Below are positions 50,235 to 59,673 of a DNA stretch of 64,000 bases, piece after piece. How positions within the stretch are numbered: the first letter of the stretch is position 1; the number at the start of each line of letters is the position of its first letter. Origin of the DNA: Flavobacterium covae (GTDB lineage: Bacteria > Bacteroidota > Bacteroidia > Flavobacteriales > Flavobacteriaceae); the NCBI GenBank assembly GCA_019565575.1, contig CP067379.1:806001-870000 (forward strand). The letters run 5' to 3'. The position numbers were made by a program, and so were the translations under genes. The notes under the pieces are model-generated. The model saw only the letters and a list, made by a program, of their open reading frames with translations. It ran no database searches and had not been told where the DNA came from.

Positions 50235-50468
50235 TTCAAAAAACAAAATTTCGATTAGTTTATATGATTTATTTAACCAAATATTATCTAAAACCTCAAT
50301 TAATTTACTCCCACTAGCATTCCAAACATCCCTTAAAGTTTTTCGAACTTCCTTAGCTGTTCCACTCGCAATTTCTTCGCCTTTGTAAATTACAGCATAA
50401 CCTTTTATTTTTCCATCAAAACCAATTCCTTTTATAAAAACAGTATTTGCTTTTTGTAAACGAGTGAT
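50235..50468 (-). pseudogene. Third orphan toxin linker, tip lost
   Basis: The minus strand reads ITRLQKANTVFIKGIGFDGK, then K-G-Y-A-V-I-Y-K-G-E-E-I-A-S-G-T-A-K and K-L-I-E-V-L-D-N, the same linker that begins the cassettes ending at 51720 and 52978. The toxin and immunity parts are gone; IS1182-type sequence follows. Like the others it begins straight after an in-frame TAA. Confidence 0.75.
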
Positions 50469-50481
50469 TTAAAAACTTTAA

Positions 50482-50516
50482 ATAAAAAACTGCAATTTTA
50501 TAGATTGCAGTTTTTT
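50482..50516. terminator. Hairpin at the cassette boundary (first of three)
   Basis: AAAAACTGCAAT and ATTGCAGTTTTT form a 12-bp stem with a short loop, usable as a terminator in both directions. Copies lie at about 51734-51768 and 52994-53025, one at each cassette boundary of this locus. Confidence 0.8.
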
Positions 50517-50561
50517 ATTAACATAATTAGCCAAAATTATAGCTATTATTAAGTATTCAAT

Positions 50562-50948
50562 TTAATCTTCTTCATTTCTTTTTATAAAATCATCAAGAGT
50601 TATAAAATCATCTCCACTTTCAACAAAAAGATCAGGCAAATATTCTTTTATTTCCTTTATAACAGGCAACATAAAATTATCTATGTCTTCAACGGGCATT
50701 TTACTAGACCAATTAACTTGAAATACACCTCCATACTTTTCATCATAAGATTCTTTAAATTCATTCATATTATAAACGCTAAATGAAATATCAAATCCTG
50801 TTAAAGGATTTATAATATAAAAGAATGTACCATATTCATTTATTTTTTTCTCTATTATATTATTTGTATTTTTAGCGGTTTTTCGAAACATCTCTTCTAA
50901 TTCGGACAATTCCTTATAACTTTCGCTTACTATTCTAAAATCTGGCAT
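50562..50948 (-). CDS. Immunity candidate of the first PD-(D/E)xK cassette
   Basis: 128 residues, M-P-D-F-R-I-V-S-E-S-Y-K-E-L. Its C-terminal half (from Y-G-G-V-F-Q-V-N-W-S-S-K to the end) is the same as in the protein at 51814, while the N-terminal half (residues about 15-70) differs. This matches the pattern of their toxins, which also differ mainly in the middle. It starts two bases before the toxin stop position and would bind the toxin in the cytoplasm. No family recognised. Confidence 0.65.
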   Translation of the reverse strand: MPDFRIVSESYKELSELEEMFRKTAKNTNNIIEKKINEYGTFFYIINPLTGFDISFSVYNMNEFKESYDEKYGGVFQVNWSSKMPVEDIDNFMLPVIKEIKEYLPDLFVESGDDFITLDDFIKRNEED

Positions 50949-50949
50949 A

Positions 50950-51720
50950 TCAATATAAATTTTTAATTTGTTTAAAATCAGTTATGATTATTACTTTAAT
51001 TTCTTTACTTTTTTGTAATGTTCTTAATACACTTTGGTCTATGCTACCGCCTTTAGTAAACTGTTTTATAAATAAGACTACGGGTTTTTTCTGTACATTT
51101 ATAAAATTTTGATCTAAAGGATTAATGTATTTTTTAAATTGGTCTAAAAATTCACCTGTTTTTGTTGTTCCTGATACACTATATTTTACCTCTACTAAAT
51201 ATTTACTAAGTAATCCATCAAACTCTCCAGCTTTTATTTTGCCTTTGTAAACAGGATTGGTTACCGATAATAAATTATCATATTTTGAAAATTCTTTAGC
51301 TACTTCGGCTTCTAAACCTGCTGTTAACAACTGCTGTTGTTTTTGATTCATTTGTGAGAAAATAGCTCCCCTATCATTCATCAGTTTTTCAGCTTTTTGA
51401 CCTTCTTCAATTTGTTTTTCAATTTTAGCAAACATTTCTGCATTGGTCTCGTTAGCCCATTTTAATTTTGTACCATATTCATTCAAACAAATCCAAGTTT
51501 TCCCATCTTGGCTCAATCTAGGACTAAACCTTAATTTTTCTAATTCTTCAATTAACTTAGAACCTGAAAGATTCCAAGCATCCTTTAAAACCTCTCTTAT
51601 CTCTTTGGCAGTTCCATCTGCAATTTCAGCACCTTTGTAAATTACAGCATAAGCTCTAACTTTTCCATCAAAACCAATTCCTTTTATAAATGTGGCATTG
51701 GCTTGTTGTAAACGAGTGAT
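50950..51720 (-). CDS. Orphan toxin cassette 1, PD-(D/E)xK nuclease-like
   Basis: The frame opens with ITRLQQANATFIKGIGFDGK right after an in-frame TAA (51721-51723) and has no start of its own; a TTG further in is not convincing. A helical linker is followed by L-E-A-E-V-A-K-E-F, then G-E-F-D-G-L-L-S-K-Y-L-V-E-V-K-Y-S, the D...E-x-K signature of restriction-enzyme-like nucleases, and V-V-L-F-I-K-Q-F. It ends I-I-I-T-D-F-K-Q-I-K-N-L-Y. About 257 residues. A replacement tip for the toxin gene at 53390 is the likely role. Confidence 0.7.
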   Translation of the reverse strand: MTRLQQANATFIKGIGFDGKVRAYAVIYKGAEIADGTAKEIREVLKDAWNLSGSKLIEELEKLRFSPRLSQDGKTWICLNEYGTKLKWANETNAEMFAKIEKQIEEGQKAEKLMNDRGAIFSQMNQKQQQLLTAGLEAEVAKEFSKYDNLLSVTNPVYKGKIKAGEFDGLLSKYLVEVKYSVSGTTKTGEFLDQFKKYINPLDQNFINVQKKPVVLFIKQFTKGGSIDQSVLRTLQKSKEIKVIIITDFKQIKNLY

Positions 51721-51733
51721 TTAAAAACTTTAA

Positions 51734-51768
51734 ATAAAAAACTGCAATTTTATAGATTGCAGTTTTTT
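51734..51768. terminator. Hairpin at the cassette boundary (second of three)
   Basis: Same AAAAACTGCAAT / ATTGCAGTTTTT stem as at 50482, within a boundary segment that is nearly identical over more than 100 bases. Confidence 0.8.
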
Positions 51769-51813
51769 ATTAACATAATTAGCCAAAATTATAGCTATTA
51801 TTAGGTATTCAAT

Positions 51814-52200
51814 TTAATCTTCTTCATTTCTTTTTATAAAATCATCAAGAGTTATAAAATCATCTCCACTTTCAACAAAAAGATCAGGCAAATATTCTTT
51901 TATTTCCTTTATAACAGGCAACATAAAATTATCTATGTCTTCAACGGGCATTTTACTAGACCAATTAACTTGAAATACACCGCCATACATTTCATCATAA
52001 GATTCTTCAAATTCTTTCATATTATAAACATTAAAAGAAAGAACACTTCTTGTATTAGACTGTATAATTTCAAATTCAACACCGAATTCATCAACATTTT
52101 TCACTATCTCATTATTTGTTTTATTAGCAATTAAAGTTAGTATATTTTCTAACAGATTTAATTCCTTAAAGTGTTCGCTTACTATTCTAAAATCAGGCAT
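51814..52200 (-). CDS. Immunity candidate of the second PD-(D/E)xK cassette
   Basis: 128 residues, paralogous to the protein at 50562. The first ten residues and the last half are shared; residues about 15-70 (N-I-L-T-L-I-A-N-K-T-N-N-E; N-T-R-S-V-L-S-F-N) are different. The variable half is presumably what discriminates between the two toxins. The frame is intact. Confidence 0.65.
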   Translation of the reverse strand: MPDFRIVSEHFKELNLLENILTLIANKTNNEIVKNVDEFGVEFEIIQSNTRSVLSFNVYNMKEFEESYDEMYGGVFQVNWSSKMPVEDIDNFMLPVIKEIKEYLPDLFVESGDDFITLDDFIKRNEED

Positions 52201-52201
52201 A

Positions 52202-52978
52202 TCAATATAAATTTTTAATTTGTTTAAAATCAGTTATAATTATTACTTTAATTTCTTTACTATTTTGCAAAGTTTTTAATACACTTTGGTTTACATTTCC
52301 ACCATTGGTAAACTGTTTTATAAATAAGACTACAGGTTTTTTGTGAACATTTATAAAGTCTTTGCTCGAGGGCTCAATATATTTCTTAAATTGTTTTAAA
52401 AATTTCGAACTACTAGTTTCACCAGAAACACTGTATTTAACTTCAACCAAATACTTTATAAATAATCCATCAAATTCTCCTGCAGGGTCTTTAACTTTAC
52501 CTTTGTATACAGAATTACTTACTGATTGTATCTCATCGTATTTTGAGAATTCTTTAGCTACTTCTGCTTCTAAGCCTGCAGTAAGAGACATTTGTTGCTT
52601 TTGATTCATTTTATCAAAAGTCAAATTTCTCTCAATCATTAATTTTTCAGCTTTTTGAGCTTCTTCAATTTGTTTTTCAATTTTAGCAAACATTTCTGCA
52701 TTGGTCTCGTTAGCCCATTTTAATTTTGTACCATATTCATTCAAACAAATCCAAGTTTTCCCATCTTGGCTCAATCTAGGACTAAACCTTAATTTTTCTA
52801 ATTCTTCAATTAACTTAGAACCTGAAAGATTCCAAGCATCCTTTAAAACCTCTCTTATCTCTTTGGCAGTTCCATCTGCAATTTCAGCACCTTTGTAAAT
52901 TACAGCATACCCTTTTACTTTTCCATCAAAACCTATACCTTTTATAAAAGCAGCATCGGCTTGTTGTAAACGAGTGAT
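52202..52978 (-). CDS. Orphan toxin cassette 2, PD-(D/E)xK nuclease-like
   Basis: As cassette 1: it opens with ITRLQQADAAFIKGIGFDGK after an in-frame TAA, has the same linker, and carries G-E-F-D-G-L-F-I-K-Y-L-V-E-V-K-Y-S as the D...E-x-K site. The stretches around Q-K-A-E-K-L-M-I-E-R and E-T-S-S-S-K-F-L-K-Q-F-K differ from cassette 1; the end is the same. About 259 residues. Probably silent. Confidence 0.7.
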   Translation of the reverse strand: MTRLQQADAAFIKGIGFDGKVKGYAVIYKGAEIADGTAKEIREVLKDAWNLSGSKLIEELEKLRFSPRLSQDGKTWICLNEYGTKLKWANETNAEMFAKIEKQIEEAQKAEKLMIERNLTFDKMNQKQQMSLTAGLEAEVAKEFSKYDEIQSVSNSVYKGKVKDPAGEFDGLFIKYLVEVKYSVSGETSSSKFLKQFKKYIEPSSKDFINVHKKPVVLFIKQFTNGGNVNQSVLKTLQNSKEIKVIIITDFKQIKNLY

Positions 52979-52993
52979 TTAAAAACTTTAAAT

Positions 52994-53025
52994 AAAAAAA
53001 CTGCAACTTTTATATTGCAGTTTTT
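52994..53025. terminator. Hairpin at the cassette boundary (third of three)
   Basis: AAAAAACTGCAA and TTGCAGTTTTT stem, a slightly changed copy of those at 50482 and 51734. It would end the transcript of the expressed toxin-immunity pair before the silent cassettes. Confidence 0.8.
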
Positions 53026-53038
53026 AATAATGAATAAA

Positions 53039-53377
53039 TTACTTATAATCAAACCTATCTTCATCTGGATACCAATAGCGATCCAGACTTTTACCAATAG
53101 TTCCGTTTTCATAGTCCTTGATATTATCCTCTAAACTAACTGAAGTTCCAAAAGTAACTACTCTTCCACTTTTATTTTCTACTAAAAAAGGCCCGCCTCC
53201 AACTAAAGATTTATTAAAATCACCTGTTAATACATATTCTTTAGAATCAAAAAAATAAATATTGCCATATGGCTTTCTAATTGTGTCTTTCTGATAAATC
53301 ATAGGTTCAATATTTTGGTCTACAATCTTTCTTGTAAAACGTTCTGCAATTTGTAGCATTTCCTGTTCTGTTAACAT
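53039..53377 (-). CDS. Imm35-like immunity protein of the Tox-PL effector
   Basis: 112 residues with the Imm35/YrhB layout: a helical start, then Y-G-N-I-Y-F-F-D-S-K-E-Y-V-L-T-G-D and G-G-G-P-F-L-V-E-N-K-S-G-R-V-V-T-F-G-T-S-V. Imm35 proteins are commonly paired with papain-like Tox-PL toxins, which agrees with the tip encoded 12 bases upstream. The frame is intact. Confidence 0.78.
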   Translation of the reverse strand: MLTEQEMLQIAERFTRKIVDQNIEPMIYQKDTIRKPYGNIYFFDSKEYVLTGDFNKSLVGGGPFLVENKSGRVVTFGTSVSLEDNIKDYENGTIGKSLDRYWYPDEDRFDYK

Positions 53378-53389
53378 AATATTATTTTT

Positions 53390-55898
53390 TTATTTTACTT
53401 TTAAATATTGAAATTTAATATACTTTCTTTGTATAAAATTAGCATACTTTCTGTCAGTTTGAGAAAAAATTACGTATTCACCTGTTTGTCCATCAAATAA
53501 ATGCAATTGGCTGTTTTTTTTCATTGCTACAAAATAATGTCCTTCAACTTTTCCACTTGGCAGGTACTTTTTAGGCCCATAAATTACAGAAATCTCACCA
53601 TCATTCAATATTTCTTTTAGTCTAGGAATTGTGATATCACTAAAACTTCCTCCTCCAAACTTTGCAGAAACTCCTTCAATACCTTGCATTAAAGAAGGTT
53701 CTGCTAATTTTATTTTTCCAGTTTTGAGGAAGTTTACAACAGATTCTACTGTATTACCACAATTAAGCTTGCTAATTTGAATAACTTCATCACCAATTGC
53801 TTTATGATTAAAATAAGGCATAGCCTCTTTTATATGTTCAAGCGGATTAACAATTTTTATTTTTGATAAATTTTCTAATCCTTCTACAAACTGCTGGACT
53901 TTAACAGGATTTTTGGTTTCAACAATCGATTTTCCGTAATTATTTCCTCCTACAAATTCCTCTAAGAAATCTTTAAGACCTTTACTTTTAACTCCTTCAA
54001 AGAACCTCTCTACTCTCTTTACAAAAGTAGCTTTTTCACCTTTTATTACTAATTCCCCTTTATAAAGAAGTGCATATTCCGTATATACTCTATTTGCATT
54101 TTTAACTTCACCAGCTACAAGTATCGCACCGTATCGATTAAGTTCTTGTAACTTACCTGTGTTGAGCAAACCATTACTTATGGAAACAAGTTCTACATTT
54201 TCTGTAACAAAGCGTAAGGTGTTTTTTGTAAAATTAGCAATATTTTTTTCTATTACCACTTTAAAAATAAAAGCGCGTACAAAATTTTTAAATTCGGCTT
54301 TAGCAGTGCCATTCAGGATTTTCATTCCACCTTTAAAAACGCTGTTTATCAATACAGGCCCTGCCGTAATGGCTCCGCCTACTAGGTAGATTTTACTCCA
54401 GGTTTCGACAAATTCTTTTGAAAGTTGGTCTTCGGCTAAAGCAAAAACAGTATCTGCAGTGGCAAGTGTAATATCTGCTGCTGCGGCTAAAGCGATGAGT
54501 GGCGATGCAGATCCTAATGAGGCTATGGAAACTGCTATCGTAAATACATTTACTCCTATACGAACGGCTTTCATGATTTGCGCTAATTCATCCCGAGAAG
54601 CTATATCATGTAAAAATATTGCTGGTACTACCATGGCTGTTTTTTGAGCAACATTGTATACTTGTACCATTTGCAATGGATTGTAATAAGCTCCTTCTTC
54701 TAAATCTTCGTCATACGTAACAGGATAGAACCAAGAGTTTGCTATAGGAATCATACCTACTAACTTAGTTCTTTCTTGTTTTAAAAAGTATTGCGTATCA
54801 TTAAAATCTAAGGCTCCTAAAGCAGACGTATTTACAGTATAACCATCACCTAAATAAAACGTTTTGGTTGGTGGTTCAATAGCTACTTTTTCAGAATCCA
54901 TAACGGCATAACACAGACTGGTTAAAAAGGAAGCAAAAATGGTTTTATTTGTTTGTTTTACACCTTCCCAAATAGAAGTACTGTCTAAACCATGATAGGC
55001 TTTCTTGACAAATTCAGGGTTTTGTTTGAAAAAGTGATACAAATCTACCCATTTGTCGAGTGTGTTGAATCCGCGTAATACATTAATAAAAGCACAGCTT
55101 CCGTCTATATATCCGCTAAACCATCCCTCAATATCATAACTTAAAATAGTTTTTAAATAGTTAATTAACTCATCACTTTTAAAATTTTCGGCTATCCAAT
55201 TAGGAGCATTTTCAAAAAGAAATACGATTTCGTCTTCGTTTTTGGCTTTTTGTATGGCATCAACGAACTTGGTTTTGATTTTATTCTTGATAAATTCAAA
55301 TTGGCTAGGATCTATGGCATTTATTAAATAGGCAAAATCGGTTAAATTTTCAGACTGAAATACAATACCACGATATTGGTCATTCACGGTAAAATCGTTT
55401 GGGTTTGGAGTTGCTGTTACTTTATTTCTAAATTTAGCTGTATTAACATAGTATAATGATAATTGCGCAAAAATCAATTTTGTTTTGGCATTAATTTGAA
55501 TATTAAACCCCCAATCGTAATCAATAGCATCGATTCGTTTGTTTAAACGGGCTTGCAAGAAAGAGGTGTTTATTTTTCCAGATTCATCTTTATAAGTGAA
55601 AGGAATGTTATTATTAATGATTTTCATCCTTTGGATAGTTCCACCTTCTCCATCTCTTGTGGAGTACGTTTGTACTATTGGTGCTCTTTCAAAATCTTTC
55701 CAATTAAAAATACATTGAGGATTTGTGCTTGCTTTTTTAATAAACCTTATTAATGAAAGAAAATCAACTCCTTCATTGGATCTATTTCCATAAAATTCAG
55801 CACTATATCCCTCATTTGAAGGTCTAGGATTCACAGTGTCGATTGTGTTTTTAGGCAATCGTAAGGCTGTAAGTTTTGTTGCTTCCAGGCTGATTCAT
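53390..55898 (-). CDS. Large toxin carrier with papain-like (Tox-PL) tip, one frameshift near its start
   Basis: The true start is MNQPEATKLTALRLPKNTID at 55898; a CTTCCAG at 55882-55888 breaks it, and the rest is open from 55858. Length is about 836 residues. Residues 15-430 form an unrecognised body. A hydrophobic glycine/alanine-rich segment (about 450-515, including I-A-V-S-I-A-S-L-G-S-A and L-V-G-G-A-I-T-A-G-P-V) could cross a membrane. A linker resembling the orphan-cassette linker follows (L-Q-E-L-N-R-Y; Y-A-L-L-Y-K-G). The tip has K-L-N-C-G-N (Cys near 713), G-H-Y-F-V-A-M-K and L-F-D-G-Q-T-G, the Cys-His-Asp order of papain-fold deamidases/proteases. Confidence 0.78.
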
Positions 55899-55970
55899 TT
55901 TTCTTTAATTTTTTTATTAAAATAAATAGCTAGCGATGCTTTACACATCGCTAGAATTTTTATTTTGAAC

Positions 55971-56661
55971 TTAGTTTTTAGGTAATGTACTTTCTGTGTT
56001 TTCTGATCTCCACAAGTTTGCGTTGTCCAATCTAAAGCTTGAATCCCTTTCTAACTCACCAGGATTTTCACACTTGTTAGGCTCAGCTTCCAGGGAAAAT
56101 AGGCAGCGGTTGTTCTACTGGTAAGCCGGTTGATTTATCCTGTAAAATAGTCAGTACTGTAGGGATTTTAGTAATCCAGTATTTACCCTGAGGTTCTCCT
56201 ACAGGAGCACGCATTTCGTCTGCGATACTCATGTATAGTGGATCACCAATTACGGGTACTTCGCCACCGTTCCAGATTTTTCCAGTAGTCATAAAGAATT
56301 GTACGGCATCTTCAAAACCAGGTTTTACCGTTACAATAATTCTTGCTAATCCTGCTTGTAAAAAACTTCTGAATAAAGGGTCTACCGAATTAGAAATATA
56401 CATTTCTTGCCATTTTTCTCTTTTTCCCCAATAGTAAGGATAAAAAGTATAATCCATAATTTGCCATTCAAACGCCTGTTCCATAAATTTTGCCAATGCA
56501 GTATATTTATCAAGATCTTTATCTAAAAGTACTTGAAAGTCTTCCATTTTATCTCCTATGGAAAAACTGGCTCCTAAAGTGCCTATATAATCTTGTAGTA
56601 AATAAGCTATACAGTTGTGTTTTAACACATCTTGCTCCATGAAGCGATAAAAGTTACTCAT
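55971..56661 (-). CDS. Uncharacterised protein of the second toxin locus, one frameshift
   Basis: It begins MSNFYRFMEQDVLKHNCIAY, its ATG overlapping the TGA of the upstream gene. A CTTCCAG insertion at 56087-56093 cuts the frame at I-F-P; corrected it continues P-E-A-E-P-N-K-C-E-N-P-G-E-L-E-R to S-T-L-P-K-N at 55971, about 230 residues. The centre is rich in aromatic residues (Y-T-F-Y-P-Y-Y-W-G-K-R-E-K-W). No signal peptide or known domain. It is probably an adaptor or structural part needed by the toxin encoded 72 bases downstream. A fragment of its C-terminus is duplicated at 50001. Confidence 0.65.
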
Positions 56662-59596
56662 TTGTTCTTTTGCATTTTTTTCTTTTTCTTTTGTTCTTCA
56701 TCTAACTTTGCTTGTTCTTCTTGAAATTTTTTATAGGCTTCTTCATAGGCTTTGATTATTGCATTGAAATTTTCGGTTTGCCAAGCTTCTAATTTGTTAG
56801 GATTTATTTTTAAATTGAAATACATATTGTATTCAATTCCACCTAAGTTATAACCTGAGTTTTTTAGGCTAAAAGTATCTGATAGATTTAGGTCATCAAT
56901 TACTATTGTTCCAGATATTGTTTCAAACCAAAATTCTTTGTTAATACCATTGCTAAAATCTAAATTAATTCTGCTGGAAGATCCTGAATCTTTTCTCCAA
57001 TAAGTGAAGTCAATTTTCACTGATTTAGCTACATATCCATCATTTATTTTTATATTTCTTTGATATACAGGACAATTACCTCCATTATTAAATTTTTCCA
57101 CAAAAGAATAATGTTGTGTATCTGTTTCTTTTAAAGGGGTCAACTCTACTTTGTAGATTTTAGCCCAATATTCTAATAATTTTCTTGTTGCCTCTTTTCC
57201 AGTTGCCATTTTTAATTCTCCTGTGGCATTTCTAGGGTCTACAGGCGTTGTAAGTATTTGACCTTTAGAAACCATAAACGCTAAACGATGCAGCCTTGCT
57301 GGTTCTGGCACCATAAATTCGAACATGGTTCTTTTACCATAATTATAAATTTGATTTTTATATTTAATGTCTATCCATCTATATACACCTGAAATGTGTT
57401 TAGGTCTAATGCTTTTTGGATTATTGATTTCAGATACTTTTCCTCTGTTATCAAATTCATGTACATTTGTTTCTGTATATTCTTTGATAATTTTTTGAAC
57501 GCGTTCTTCTGAAACTCTGCTCACTACTTTTTCCATTGCTTTTTCCGTAATTTCTTGGGACTTCATAACGGCTTGACGAATGCTGTCTTGCTGAGCTGAA
57601 TTGTTAGCATAACCACCTGTCATTTCAAAATTATAAGCTCCTGTATTATAACTAAATCGTGTATTTGAGGTTATATTTTGTTCTTTCTTAATTTCTTTTG
57701 CAATTTCAGTTTGCATATCAGCTCTTGATGTTTTAGAGGTATCTGATAATTTTTCCGATTCTTGATATTTTGAGGTTGTATCTGTAATTTCAGAGTAATC
57801 TCTAGAAACGGATGATTTATGTCGTAACTCACTAGCCATTATGTTTTCAATGTTTGAAACTAACCCTGGCACGTAGGCATGAACACTTTGAACTACTTTT
57901 AGGTAATCTGCAATACCCACTCTTTTTATACCGAAATTATTTCTTTTAGAGCGAATATTTTCTTTATGAACGGGGGTTAACATTCCTACTTTTCCATCAG
58001 AAAACGCAAGTTTATCTATTTGGGCATAATATTCTTTATTATCTGAAAAAATTAGCTCTACTCTAAAATTAGCTACGGATTGAAATTTTCTAACTAAAAT
58101 GGGGGAAATATTATTTTTTGGTCTTTCCCTTGAATATTGGTATAAATTTCCTCAAAATGTCCTAAATCAGTATCTGCAATAATTTTAGCTTTTACAAGCA
58201 TGGGATCAAGTTCATAAGTATCAAATAAAAAACTCACAAAAGAACCTGAATCTCCCGAACCAACTGTTGCATGGTATCCCAAAGGAATAATTTTATTATT
58301 GTTATTGTGTACTGGAATTGTTGCTCCTTCTAGATTTATGTATTGTTCTTGAACTAATGGTGTATTGTCTAAAATAATTTGATCAAGATTTGATATTTTA
58401 TCTTGTATTTTTGTTAGTATATCTTCTATGGTTTTTAATGTATCATCTAATTGAATTACGTTTTCTCCTAATTGTATTTCTCTACTCAACACATTTTCTG
58501 GCTTTAACATGGTCTTTTGAGTTAAGAAAACAGAAGGTTTTGAATTTGTAAAGGATCCTATTAGGGTATCAAATGATTCTGAAGATAGTTTAGTCTTAAA
58601 TACAGCTAAATCTATTTCATTTTTATATTCAAATTCGTAGGGAACAATTTCTATTTTTTTCAATTTATCATATAAAGGCTGTAATTCTTCTTCTGATGCT
58701 TTTACATTAATTAATTTATTAATTTCGGATGATACGAGATCTTGTTCTTGAAATTTTAATTGGTTTTGCTCTGCGTAATTACGATATGTTCTCTTATAAG
58801 TTTCTTCTCTTTCTTTAAAATAGTCCTGTTGAACGGATTTTAGCTCTAAATCTAATTTTTTGAGTTCTTCTCTTTTATAAATAGCGGTTTGAATCGTTAA
58901 ATTATTTTGTGCATATAATCGTAGTTGTGTTTGATCAACTCTGGACAACCTAGGATCATTTGTTTCTTCATTTGTTTCTTTAACTGTTTCTTCATGTAAA
59001 AACAATTCTTTGGGAATTACTATTTTTCCATTCAAGCTATTTTTTGCAGGATCTTCACCATTTATTTTTACAAATTCTTCGTCTATTTGCATATTTTGCG
59101 CAAAGCCTGTGTGAATAGCTTTTAGTATATCGCAAAGAGCTTCTTTTATATAAAAGTTTTTTTGGGTTATTATTTGATAAATTAAATTATCCCAAAGTAT
59201 TGTTAATTTACTAATGGCTTCTGAGGTTAATCCTCTGTTAGAATCCATCATTTGTTTGTAATAATAATCAGTCTTTTCCCAATCTTGGTCTGTAATTTCT
59301 TCTCTTTTTGTAATTTTTCTACCAATAGATAGTAACTGTTCATAATTCTCATTTTTTAATTCTTCTTCTGAATTAAAAGGAATGAATTTTAGTCCTTTTC
59401 TTTCAATAAAATCTTCTATTGCCTTAATTTTTGAGGTGTTTTGAGGGCAGTTCATAATTACTTCATCAAAAACTCCTTTTACTACTTTAGGTCTTTGTAT
59501 GAAGCTTAAATTTTTTATTTTAGTTTCTGTTAATTGTGGGTTTCTTAAACTCACCATTCTAAAAAGCGTCTGTGACGCATCATTTCTTGTACTCAT
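56658..59596 (-). CDS. Large uncharacterised protein of the second toxin locus, probable single gene with a frameshift
   Basis: Two frames (59596-58094 and from about 58096 to 56658) join if one C is added to a C run near 58100: K-I-I-F-P-P-I-L-V-R-K-F-Q-S-V-A-N-F. No start codon with a good context exists for the second part. The joined protein has about 980 residues. The first half is helical with a coiled-coil region near 230-300 (K-R-E-E-L-K-K-L-D-L-E-L). The second half has S-V-H-A-Y-V-P-G-L-V-S-N-I-E, a long Glu/Lys-rich helix, and H-E-F-D-N-R-G, Y-N-Y-G-K-R-T-M-F-E-F-M-V-P-E-P. I do not know the family. It may be a delivery component for the toxin. Confidence 0.6.
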
Positions 59597-59673
59597 TTTT
59601 TATTATTTAAAATTACTAATGAATTATTATTTTTGTTTGTGTTTATGATAGATGGAGGGATAGGCAAAACGGA

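Noticed and set aside
50038..50388. A 116-codon plus-strand frame
   Set aside because: It combines an IS1182-type remnant with the antisense of a toxin-linker fragment, so it is not a functional gene.
4280..56100. Programmed ribosomal frameshifting at CTTCCAG sites
   Set aside because: The sites lack a slippery heptamer, occur in unrelated genes and always on the plus strand, which fits a read error better.
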